This document shows, piece after piece, positions 39,524-51,724 of a stretch of DNA of 64,000 nucleotides (position 1 is the stretch's first letter; each line of letters opens with the position of its first letter). A program made the translations under genes and the position numbers. The notes beneath the pieces are model-generated. The model had not been told where the DNA came from. It worked only from the letters and a program-made list of their open reading frames with translations, and searched no databases. The DNA is from Stratiolaelaps scimitus (taxonomy: Eukaryota > Arthropoda > Arachnida > Mesostigmata > Laelapidae). The DNA is taken from NCBI GenBank assembly GCA_019614645.1, contig JABWDB010000005.1, positions 5,550,001 to 5,614,000 on the forward strand, given 5' to 3'.

Positions 39524-40650
39524 TCCACTGCAGCTCGCGATGGAACGCACTGAGCTAATACCATAGAGCAGACCAACGACGCTGTTCATCCACTCAGCCG
39601 TTTGTCCCCCTCTGTTAGCGGCGCTATGAGGCTACAATTTGTTATGGCGATATGTTGTTCACATAGGGCAGTTTGACAAATGAAACGATCTGTGTCTACT
39701 CGGACTTTTCTTCGCGTCCATAGACCCGCACACACACACACGCACGCAGCCAGAGCAAGATCTGCCTGCTCCCCAGCCGGCATCAACCTAACATCAACGA
39801 CAGCGGTCACAGCGGCCGCGAGCGAGAACAACTACCGAGAGGAAGAGAAATTGCGCTACCTTTTTATAAAACATATGTGATTACCTTTCGTGTGTAAATT
39901 TCATACGAAAATAACAACCTGTTCAGATTTATGGGTAAGGGTACAACGAGGTAGCCCCGTTCACTTCTCACTCAGCCGGACCGAGAACAAATGCGAGTGA
40001 CTTAACTATGCACTCGGTACATAGGAGTTAATTTGTACTACTTAAAAATTGCTAAGTGTTTTATTTGCGAGCGGCGTCCAACTTGTTGTAACGCTTGTCT
40101 TGTTGCGTATTTTTGTTCTGTTGTCTGTTGTTCGACAGTCCTTTCTTCGCAGTGAACAATTGTCGAATTTGTTCGTATCATCCCTGGTGGTCGCTCATTA
40201 CGAACGTGGGTGTTTCGCTTTTTTTTACTTTGTATGGGCGGCGAAAGTGCCCCGAACGGTTGTTCGCACAGTGCGTTGCGTGCTTTCATGAGAATCACCT
40301 AGGATCACAGCATGATCACAGCTCAGATGGAAGCTAGCTCGCATCTATTACGCCTGCGGTACGATATTCACTTATACGTAACAAAAACAACAGGAACAAG
40401 AAGAGCAACAATTGCCACCAACGAAGCATGGTATCATTCATTTCTCGACTATTTGTGTACCTCTATGGGTAGCGAGCGTATACTGTTAAATGCTGTCAGT
40501 GTTTTAACTCCTTTGAGGAAGAATTACTTTAGAACTTCTTCCGTCTGCTACCGTTTCGCCTGCGCACCCAGCACGCCAGTTAGTCCACATGCAACAGAGT
40601 GTATTAATGTACAAATATATTTTAATACAAATGCAAGATGCAATATACAG

Positions 40651-40681
<31 letters not shown>

Positions 40682-41755
40682 TGTGAGACGCCAGACCTCC
40701 CATCAATAGAGCACTGCGCGATTCACTTCACAATTCGTGGCGCTGCGTTCCCATCAGCCGTCATTCTATTCCAGCTATCATCTTCTACAGAATCAAAAGA
40801 TAAAAACGAGAAAAGCCAACTCGTGTTCAATTCAGCGCACATAAATGAGTCTATATCGTATTTCGCTCATTGTTTGTTTTGCTGGTAGCAACCGACCGGC
40901 TCTGCGGCGCTAAGCCGGCAGTCTACCGCAACCGGCGCACGCACACATCAGTATCAGCAGCAGCAGCAGCAGCAGGAGGAAGATGGCGGGAGAAACGCTT
41001 GTTCTTTCTTTCTGCCGCACAGAGAAGCCTTTCCTTCAGGACGGCCGCCGTAACGGCAACGATCGACGCCACCCCGCGCTTTTCATGACACGTGTAGGCT
41101 GTTAGCCTCTTCAGGGTAGTATTCTACCCGACTATGGCTGCTGCTGCTGCTGCTGCTGTTGTTGTTGTCGTCGTCGTGGCCACACAGTGGCCATGAATGA
41201 TGCTAATGTAGTTACTTTTGCGCTCATTAAACTTGTTCATATTTCGTTCCAGTGCGACCAATTGCCACAATTGCAGCCACTGCCCGTGCGCGAGCACCGC
41301 CGCCGCCGCCGCCGTCGTCGCTGCAAAAGACGCAGAGGTCTAAAACGCGGATGACGACGAGAGCAGCAAACACGCGCGCAGCAGCAGCAGCAGCAAAAGG
41401 AGAAGATCACTGATGTTGCCGGTGGCACTGCAGTGATCGTGGCTGCATTCGCGCACTCGACGTCGACGACCGGCGGCGGCGGCGACGACGACTCCATCGC
41501 GTTGTACGTGCTGCACATCGCTGCAGAACAGTCAGAGAAACAACAAGACTTCACACACTCCCTCGCTCGTGCATCATGCACCATTGCAGCGTTTGGACAG
41601 CGGACACCACAAAACGACATCGTATCGCGCACAGAACGTGACGCATGGACACCATCGCGGCCCGACGCGATCGACACCGGCTGAAAGTCCACCACGGCCA
41701 ATTTCTACCGACATGGCAACATTTCGTTACTGCCCCTGCTACTGCTGTCATTGAT

Positions 41756-41887
41756 GCAGTTGTTGTTGTTGTTGCTGCTGCTGTTGTTGTTGTGGTTGTT
41801 GCAGTTGCTATTGTTGCTGTTGTTGTTGTGGTCGTTGCAGTTGTTGGTGTGGTGGTGGTGATGATGATGTAGTTGTTGTTGTTGTTG
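41756..41887. repeat. TTG/TGC triplet block
   Basis: About 130 bp of GTT/GCT/GGT triplets, giving long but meaningless open frames on both strands. Confidence 0.92.
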
Positions 41888-42065
41888 ACGGCGCCTGAGC
41901 GCAACCACAAGTCCACCAGAACACACACACACACAGACACAGTCACAGACAACCGTCGGTGGAAAGTTTGCAGGAGGCGAAAAACAAAGCTTGTATTACT
42001 ACTGGTCCTCGTAGTGGTGGTATCAGTGTAACTTAGTTAGACGCCGAGCGTTTAGACAATAAAAA

Positions 42066-42121
42066 CAATAATTGTAATAATCATCATCATCATCATTATC
42101 ATCGTCGTCGTCGTCGTCGCC
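42066..42121. repeat. ATC then GTC triplet block
   Basis: Runs of ATC followed by GTC. Confidence 0.9.
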
Positions 42122-45100
42122 ATCACAATAGAATAGAGTAGCGTATAATCGTAACAATTATAATGGGGTAATCGTAGTTGTAGTAGCAGTACTACCACTA
42201 CTACAACTACTAATTGTACCACCAGCGATAGTGATATCTCTAGTAGTAATAATGACATTGGCCCGCGGTAGATGGAGCCACACATCTCCACGGTGGCCGG
42301 CGGTTAAATTCGCACAGAATTGTGGCTATGCCACGGCAGAAACAACAGCAGCAGCAGCAGCAGCAACAGCGAATATGCGACGCCGCTTGTGAGTGGTACA
42401 CCCTATTGACGCGAGATGAACTCGACTAGAGTTAAATTGACGTCAGACCGGAGCGGACACGGAGATCAAAAATTGTTACAACAATAACAACAACAACAGC
42501 AGCAGCAGCAAACGCCATCAACGACAGCAACAACAGCAACAACAACAAAACATTCACCGAAGACATGAACAGCGAGACGGCTACCTCAATAAAATAATTA
42601 TCTTCATAACATTCATTGTGCAACTGTGGACTGGAATAACACCAGCGCTACTGGACGTACTACAATTCATTTTGAATAAATCACACCGAAGAGTCCATCA
42701 TCTAAAAAGTGTAATGATATCGAAAAGTGTGTGACAAAAGCCAAAAATAGTCACAACTACGGCGGCGGCGGCAGCGGCGACAGCAGCAGCAGCCGTAACG
42801 CGAGTATATAAATAATTCGTAATCGTTTTATTGCTGTTTACCGCGCCGTAATCGTTGGCCCGTGTTTCTCCTCCAGTTTTTCCTTCTCGTATGAGAAATT
42901 AGTTGGTCCTTTAGGTGAGAACACGGGACGCTGGTCGTCACTGGGCTCTATTCTAAACGGGGAGGCGACGAGATGCCACAAGACGTCGTACAACATGGCA
43001 AGCGGAAGGAGCAATGAACAGAAGATCCAATACGAGATTATCAGACAGGTTTAGCATAGGGTTAGTCTTGGGGAAGAGCGGGGGGGGGGGCGGCCGGGAA
43101 GGGTAACGACCTAATGAACGCTTTGGAGTTTGCCTCGTTTGTAAGCGAGCGAATCGCAGTTAAGGTGGTGGACACACGCAGAATGGTCTGAAGCCTGTTG
43201 GTGTGAGCAGACGTATATAGATTTCGAAATATATTTTGAAAGAAAATGCATGCACATCGAGGGAGAGAGAGAGAAAAAGGGAGAAGAGGATAGTATATAT
43301 GTAAATAAAGTATAAGTCAAATTACAGACATTCCGAAATACGTCAATTGGCTCGAAATGTTATATCACGTCGTCTCTAGACGGGTCGTCCCCTGCTTGTG
43401 CCAGCACTTACGGCTTCGCCTCATGGGACCGGTGGTCCTAAAAGCAGGACCAAGGGAAGTGTACGACGGTCTAAACAAGACTGTAACAAATCTCGATTTG
43501 ATGAATGGCCCTCAACCTACGCCAGCAGAGCAACATACACAAAAGGTATACGCGTGTGACAGTTATGCAGAGTTATAAAGAGCTGTTTTTAAGGGAGTTC
43601 CTCGTTCTTCTTAACGTAACAAACCTATAAACCTAAGCAGCTTCAGTGCGGTAGAGTCCAGTCGTTTCGCTCATTTTTATGCTCTCCCGCGTATAATTCT
43701 ACACACATGAGATACGAGACACAGTGTATCAACTTCAAGATGTGTAAACATCATCAACACTGGTCACAATCACGTACAACGAGCGCCTGATAGGCAGCGG
43801 TGTGCGTAAGATACTAGGAAGAGACGCAAGCGACAATTCCATTTCAGTCGGACGAGATCGATAAATTGACTTTTGACCGAATGGGAGGATTTAATTAGGA
43901 TAGGCTTGTCGTTTGACACCGTCGTCAAGAGAGAATTTCACTGATATGAGACGACGATGTTGATACACCTGATGTTGCCGGTTAAATTTCGATGTTTCTC
44001 ATCGCCGCCTTGCACCACTCTACGGGCAGATTTTCGCTCATTATCTTGATCGATTAGTCAGTGGTTAGTCGGTGTATCGCCTTCGTGAAGTACTTCCCTG
44101 CTTTGGATGCGAGTGAGTGTTTCGCTAGCACCCATCAATAAACAGCGTCTCGTATGAACATACAACGAACGGTAAGCAGCTCCTGCGGCAACGCTCGTCC
44201 AATCCACCGTGGCCGACCAACCCCTATGCGACTGCTCTATGGTGACGGCACACTGCGTTCAGGGGACGAGTCTACAGTTCTCCGACATCGGCTAAGACAA
44301 TACGGCAGTTGCTTTTCATGAATGAGTGAGAATTGTAGCACTATTCGATTTTACTACAATTTGTCCTTCACCCTCCCTCTCTGTATCTCTTTTACTCGGC
44401 TCAGACCGCGCGTAGACAACGAAGGCGTTGCACGGAGCTGCCGTCAACGACAGTGGGCTGTGTGCGTCGACCCAATGTGTGTTTATCGCACGTTGATATT
44501 GTGCGGCGGCGTCGTCCATATCTACACGCACGCACACACGCGCGCACCACGAACAGAGCCGGACGAGTTAGCTTGTGGCATCGCGGCCAGTGGACGTCCA
44601 TCTGAGCTGATGACGACTCACCGTCGAGCCGCCATAGATGAGCATGGGGATATTATACATTTACGAAATGCGTATTTTGTTGTTGTCGTTGTCGTCGCCG
44701 CCGTCATTTATATTAGATCCCGCTCGGTCGAAGCGATAGAAGACGAGACGCAACGAGTCCAAAACGTTCACTTCGACATCCAGTTACGACATGCGGCTGC
44801 TTCGAGTGCTGTGCGACATCCATGACGCTGTTGGCTCTCGGCAGATTCGGCATCATCCCGTCTCGTCTTGCTGCGTCATCTTTCGTCTTCATCGCGGCGG
44901 CGGCGGTGGCGGCGGTGGCGGCGGTGGCGGCGGCGGCGTTTCGCAATGAAATCAGCGGCAATAAAATCGAATCAAACAGAACCCGGCGGCGAGTGGAGAT
45001 GCATGAGCGGGTCGTACGTCGAACACTGCCAGTTGTTGTTGTGGCACGGTGATACCAACGCGAGATTTCTGGAGCGAGAGAGAAAGCGACTGCGAGCGAA

Positions 45101-46204
45101 ATGCGACGCCAGCGTTCGCCATTGAGGGAGGCGATGCCCGATAGCCAAGCGTCCGATATCTGCTCCGATACCGACTCATCGCTATCACCGGCTAGAACGA
45201 TCCTCCTGGCCGCCGCCGGACGCTGGCTTGCTACGACTCTTTGCTGCTGCTGCTGCTGTGTCCACCGTTGCCGCCGAGTGAAGTCGCTGGTGCCAGAGCT
45301 CTCCGCGCAAGCAAGCACATTACGATGGCGTGTACGGCTACGCTAGCTATCGCAGCAGCAGCAGCAGCAGTCTGCTGTCATTTACGCCATACGTTTGCGG
45401 CGGCGGCGGCGGCGGCTGCAGCATCGCGCGGCACCGAAGCAACGGTGGCGCCGCGCACAGGAACCGTACGAAGGTAGCGAATCGTCATCCGTTGTTGTGA
45501 TCAACGACGAACAAACGGAGCGAATTGCGTCCGAGATCGCGTAGCTGAAGATGATTCAGATTGTTGAGTCGTTGAACGCGCGCAGGGCGCAACAACTTCT
45601 TTTTTTTATTGTTGTTTGTTACGACGGTACGAGGCCATAAGCGGTGGAGACGCAGTTCGTTACAATGTCAGCAGATGAATCGTATGAGTTAGTGAGTGAA
45701 TGAATGGGTAAAGCAATGTTACGCCCCGTAGATAGAATCCTGGCAGATAGGACACGATCGACGTGGCGACAGAAGCGGTGCCGAGACGAGGGACACACCG
45801 CATGTACCATAACTATGATAGCCATATAGGAAGTTATTTTTAAGGCCAAGTGGACCATTGTGTAAAGTCTAAGAGACAATATGATTTCAATGTGTAGCTC
45901 AATCTCGAAGCAGTTGGGAGTTTTACACGCAATCACAAGGCGGTTCCTCTTATTTGTCTCGCATCGATATATATCTCCTCACGCGGGAACCATAACAGCA
46001 CAATATTTCGGCTGAGATCAAAGAGACATAGTGAACGGGTGAATGTATGTAAGATTAGTCGTACTTTTATGGGTCAAAACTGTTGAAATGATCGGTTGCA
46101 TACAGAATCTCATACCTTCCTTATATATTTTGTTGGAGAATCATACAATTCTCAGGCTCGCTCTGTATTCTCAGTTGACTCTGTTTCATTCGCAGATAAT
46201 ATTT

Positions 46205-46240
<36 letters not shown>

Positions 46241-46328
46241 TGCTTGGCAACATATAACACCGCGAATATAAGCAAGCCACTCAGCATCTCACCTATATAT
46301 TTTTTATTCGGGCCGAACATTATCTTAG

Positions 46329-46395
46329 GCAATTTGTATCTTCTGAGCAAGGGTCAGCCGACGCGCGGTGGCTCGTTGTTGATGATTCGGCATCG
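46329..46395 (+). CDS. Possible plus-strand exon, weak
   Basis: A T-rich tract before TTAG at 46325-46328 and a GTAAGTGAG donor at 46396 flank 67 bases. One frame reads QFVSSEQGSADARWL then VVDDSAS and leaves in phase 0; a second frame is also open. Splice signals are good but the segment is short and unsupported by neighbours. Confidence 0.12.
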
Positions 46396-48345
46396 GTAAG
46401 TGAGCTGAACAGCATTTGATTTCTGTCGCGCAAGGATACCCCAGTCAACAGTTGGTTCCATCAAACAACAACGACGAACGGCAGATATCGAGGAAGAACC
46501 ATTGCCCGTTCGAATATCTGCCAGCCCTCTGGTGTGACCCTAAGTATTCTATCTCTGACGGCTATTATAAGACCATCTCGAGGCCATCTCGCTGTTCTAA
46601 GTACCTGTTGGCGCCACCTGTCCAGCCGCGCATTGGCATCCGTCTGGTCATCGGCGTCGATCTTCCTCTGCCATCTCATGGCATCTCAAAGAAGCGGACC
46701 GGCTAACCAGACCCCCATGGAACTTACGAACACGCGTACAAGCCAATAGAGGAGGACTCAACCGATAAGCACACACGATCGAGTTCTGGCCGGCCTAGAG
46801 AAATCGTCGCTTGCTGAAATTCGACGCGGCCCACTCCTGTCCCGTAGTTTATGGACACAAGCGTCGAGAGTGTACCGTCCGCCATAGCACCGCCGTTGTC
46901 AGCTGGGAACAGCACCAGCAGCAGCACGAAGAGACGCGTTCGGTCCTTCGTCCGAGCGCTGCCCAGGCTATCGCTGCTTGCGGCAATGACAGACGCCCCT
47001 CGTGCGGTCATTTAGAACGGGAAATGATCGCCGCTGCTCGATTAAGGTAATGTGGCGGTCGCCGCATTTGCAGGCCTGCGCAGACGGCGCGTAAAGGCGT
47101 CCCAGGCGAATTGGTCCGGCAAAGATCGACAAGGTTTCGAGGCATGGTCCCAAGCCAAGCCTTCAACGACACCAACAAGTATGAAGGCAGATGATGATGA
47201 TCGGTACAGGTTGACTGAGCGACGAGAGGATCTCGTTGATCCGTTTTCGCTAACCCCATATAAAGGATAGGAGCGGGGGCGTTACGGAGGTAGCGAACGA
47301 GAGCCGATGGCGGCGACGGCGGCGGCCCCCCCTTGAACGCAACGACAACTGTGACCTGATGATCCGCCGGCCACGCCTCGAGCCGTGCTACCGAAACTTC
47401 TATTCTGACAGCTTTCGACGCCAATCGAATATCTACGTGCACTTTCAAATTGCTCAAAGTCGCTCTAAGCCAACTTGGGGATGCTGTGCCGGTCAGTACC
47501 TCTTCTTCGCCCTAGTTTTGTCTCATTCGACTATGGCATAGCGGCGGGTGAGCAATCGTTCGTTACGATCTGCCAAATGAGGGGTGGTAAAACGGAAATT
47601 CTACTATCGATCAGCTTGTATTGGTGTAATAATCGTAATAATAATAATAATTATTATTATTATCAAACCGAAAAACTTAGTGAAGTTATGGTCCACTTGA
47701 ATGGATTGTCTTAAATCTACGCAACTTGTTAGGAACACGAACAACACACATGTGAATTATTATACGTGGGACCACCGTTGTAGTAACAGTCCACAACAAA
47801 AGGTAACATTACACGAACCTCAGTAATTTTTTCTCCTAAGCTTACATCCATTTGCACATGGTCCGCAATTTCGGCCATATGTTTATATCTATATATCTAT
47901 ATATATATACACATATCATTTGTAGTAACAATTAGTCGAACCATTGTGGTAAGCTGTACAACTGCAATCAACAGCTTCGTTCTAGATAATCAGTCACATT
48001 GAGATGGCAGTTAATTATTGGCGCTATACGAAACGGTACCCTTCACCGAAAATCACATAGAATACGTGTAGCGAAATCCAAGGCCTCGCTGAGTAGAACG
48101 CCTTACAAAGATCCTACAACGAGTTATTTTTCACGTCAGGGAGCACTGCAAGTGACGGGTGATCTACCCCTATCTACAACAGTTCGGTAGACGATGATAC
48201 AGTGATCATTATGCCTCCATTCGATTGCGTTGTTTTACTTTGTTCTTGTCGCTGTTGTTGCTGCGGTCCCTGGCGCTGTGTTGCTATTTTACAAGCTTGT
48301 TAGCGCTGGTCAAGGATTGCGCATCGGTATCGTCACGTCAACACC

Positions 48346-48376
48346 GTTATTATTATTATTATTATCATTATTATTG
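48346..48376. repeat. (TTA)n microsatellite
   Basis: Around ten near-perfect copies. Confidence 0.9.
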
Positions 48377-49557
48377 TAATAGGCGAGCGGTGTTCATGAT
48401 GACTTTTGCCGTCTAACTCGAGCTCCGATCATGATCAAGATATTGTCCGTCCATTGCTCGCTCAGCGTCTGTCTGCCCGGCGGTCCTTGATCCAGAAGCG
48501 TGATAGAGGCGGCACTCTGTGCCACCGTGGCGCTTCTCTAGGGCAACTACCAGCCATTCAGGCAGATTCACTATGATTAGACATGAGCGTCTACCGTCGC
48601 GAGATTCACTCCGATGGACGTGGACCCAACAGCCGAGTTGTTGTAGTTGTGAAGACGTAGCCGTACTATCGCTATGACGTTATCTTTCAACACCGCACGC
48701 TCTACTAATAAGTTGCACGGGATCACCCGCCGCAATACGATCATCACATCACCATCATCAGTGACAGCAGCAGCAGCAGCAGCTTGTGGCATTCAACTTC
48801 AGTTAGTAGAACTTGGCTAAGCAGAGTTGAAATTAGGCGCGTGCCTAATATTTCTACGTTTGTGGCGTAACCATGTCATATCCAGAGGAGATCGTTGCCT
48901 CTGCCAGAATTTTTTGCTCTCGTTCAGCGGCGATTGCCAGGTCACTGTCAGCTCGTATACCTGATTGAGGGCGAAGGTACCATTTTGTTTTCTGTTCGGT
49001 GCATATATATATATATAAAATAGTCAATGTAAATATAACGGCAGTCAAGCGGTACAGTTGCGTCATCTTTGATGCCCTTTGACTACATATCGGCAGCGAC
49101 TTGTTCAACGAAGAATAACAATGTTATCGAATCATACCAATAGAACATCGCATGAACACGTCATGTCACCATAGGTCGATAGATCGATAGAACATTTCGA
49201 TACGCCCATTCATATCGTGTTACTATAGTATGTCCGGATAGCGTTTGACTCGAAATATTCATTTCGGCAACACCCCAACCGAATCGAACAATTAGCACGC
49301 GATATTACGTCAACAGAAACGTCGTGAAACGTCGAAATGATCCAACAGACAGGTCAGAGCATGTCACTACGGTAGTGAACGATGCCGAAGAAGAAGAATT
49401 ACCAATAATAATCATCATATTGTCGTGGGGCTGTGATTACCTCCACAAGCGGGTATCGCAGGGCGACAATGCGAGACGTATCATGTTGCATCCTGCCCTT
49501 CATCCATTTTGGAAATAGACGGATTAGCCGTTCTTTCCACACATCGTTGCCACTACG

Positions 49558-49640
49558 AGCAGCAGCAGCAGCATCACCACCACCACCACCACCGCAATCG
49601 CAGAGACAGACGACGCCGCCGCCGCCGCCGCCGCCGCCGG
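49558..49640. repeat. CAG, CAC and CGC triplet block
   Basis: Successive CAG, CCA and CCG runs, giving poly-Gln, poly-His, poly-Pro or poly-Arg depending on frame. Confidence 0.9.
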
Positions 49641-49768
49641 CAGCCGAAACAGCAGGACGACGGATGTGGCGATTTCGTCGCTGAAAGGGTGATCCGACCG
49701 TTCCGTTAAGCAGGCTCCCCCCTGCCTCCGGGGACCCTTATTCTTCATTCGTTCGTTGAACAAGTCGC

Positions 49769-49793
49769 TGCTGCTGCTGCTGCTGCTGCTGCG
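49769..49793. repeat. (CTG)n microsatellite
   Basis: About eight copies. Confidence 0.92.
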
Positions 49794-50546
49794 GCTGATG
49801 CTGATGCGGCCGCTGTAGCTCAACGCCGTGTCGAAGCGTGGCGATGGCGTGCCAACAGCAAGGGTTGAGTTTAATTGCCGCTGGCTGGCCGACTAGCCTC
49901 TGTCTTTCTGTGTATATATCTATCTATCTATCTGTCCGTGTGGCTGTCTACACGCGGTGCGATCCATCGGCAGCTATGGTGGTGTCCCGGTGGCTGATGC
50001 CGGCAGGGCTACATGGACGAAACGCGGCGCAAAGCCACTAAAGTTCATTCGGACTTTGAAAACAACGAAGTCTGCGCTTCATAGTGAAAAGCGCTGCTCG
50101 CCGGCTTCCACCGGACTATCGCCGCTCACTGTCATGCCAGCAGCAGCAGTAGCAGCAGCAGTAACTTGGCAAGGTGGCTCTGACGAACGATGCCACTAGG
50201 GTATACCAGGCAGTTGCTCCAATCCAGTCGACGCACCGGTCGGCACTCCGTCCGTTCGCTCGCTTGTCCCGGCAACAGGGATCTGGCGTCGAGCTCTCGC
50301 GTCTCAGCCTGGAGCTGGCCAGCTAGCTCTCGGATGTTGTCTGCTGTCGGATGGTACCTGCTCCTTGGCCGGCGGTGTTTGTCTGGTGGTGGTGGTGGAT
50401 CGTTACTCGTTGCTCGCGCATCTCATCGTCACTCTGGCCGCTCGTCTGGCCGATCTTAATTGGTAGCCGAGCGCAATGATTCTTGCCAGCACTCCCTCTC
50501 GGCTCATCTCCTTGCGGCCGCTATTGCTAAACGCTGAGCAACCGAC

Positions 50547-50578
50547 GCTTGTTGCTGCTGCTGCTGCTGCTGCTGCTG
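50547..50578. repeat. (CTG)n microsatellite
   Basis: About ten copies followed by TTG units. Confidence 0.92.
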
Positions 50579-51662
50579 TTGTTGCGCTGTAGACGGACGG
50601 AGCAGTATGAAAAGTTGAAGTGAAGGCTATTCTCGTATCCAAGTCAAACACCACCACTGAGCCAACAGCAGGTGCCAGACTCAGACAGATGATGGCTGCA
50701 ACAATCCCTCACGTAGTCATCACGAGCGATTCGTTTTCCCGTAGAATCGCCAAGTTGGCGGCAACGGCGGTGCGGCGCTTGTGTCGTCGTCGTCGTCGTC
50801 GACGGAAATCGTCCGTCGCCGGGTTTAACGTGATCACAGCAGACAAACGCGGACGAGACAGCACAGGCAGCCCCGGACAAGGCAGCACTCGTCAGTGGAC
50901 CCTATGCACCCACAGTGCTGACGGCAGTGTGGTTGCTGCTGCAACAACAAATCATTATAAGTTCTGCTCATGCACTATGGCCCATGAGCTGCCAACGTAG
51001 AGTGGAACGCTGTCGCAGCAGCAGCAGCAACACCAACACCAACAACAAACCACTATAGCAGAGGTTGCTGCATGAAAGAGGAGCAACTTGAGAGTCTGCT
51101 ATGGGGAAGCAAGCCTACATAGAGGCAAACACCCACGAGGCTCAAGTTCTGATGGACACCATCGGCTGGTGTCCGCTGATGATGTTGTGGCTATACCACA
51201 GAGAAGAGTTATTAGCAAAGCTCCGGCGACCAAGTTGGCGGATCACAGGCATTATCTACATTATTAGCGCATCGTTTTCTTTCTCGTCATCATCAGCTGC
51301 CGCATTGTCATAGCTATCGTCCTTACGTAAATAATGAAGATTGAGGAGGAGTGAAGAGAGATCGGACGAGTAAAAAAGCGAGAGAGAGAACAAGAAGAAG
51401 TCACCGAGTAGCGAACTCCCGTGTTGCCCCAGTGAAATCCGAATGAGAGGTGGTGGCGTAAGGAAGCCGCGCTGGTCGCCGTATCCGTAACTCGAAACAG
51501 TAACACACCGCTCCGACGGGTTTGGTCACAGCAAAAGATGATGGACCGATCAACAAATAAGGGAGTGGGCGACCCAGATGGAGCCATCTACAGGAACCAA
51601 TTATTACACCTAATACGTATAATCAATTAGCTGAGTACAACTGGACGCATTGCACTGTCTAT

Positions 51663-51724
51663 AATATATATATATATATATATATAAACAGCACGATTTA
51701 TATATATTTATATATATATATATA
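51663..51724. repeat. Paired short (TA)n blocks
   Basis: Two TA blocks separated by a unique spacer of about 15-20 bases. Confidence 0.88.

Larger units (their letters stand above)
27001..43000. other. Long intron or intergenic DNA, third part
   Basis: TA arrays (29040-29075, 31780-31825, 33726-33832), GA/TG (34759-34824), TC (39487-39517) and a long TTG/TGC block (41756-41887). ATC/GTC lies at 42066-42121 and CAG/CAA at 42346-42370 and 42485-42550. Guanine-run blocks occur at 31350-31390 and 33441-33470. Weak splice-flanked candidates at 35.4 and 36.2 kb are listed separately. Confidence 0.4.

Noticed and set aside
44713..45346. Open frames on both strands near 45 kb, one with an ATG at 45101
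   Set aside because: GC-rich triplet repeats keep all frames open. No splice sites or motifs to choose a strand.
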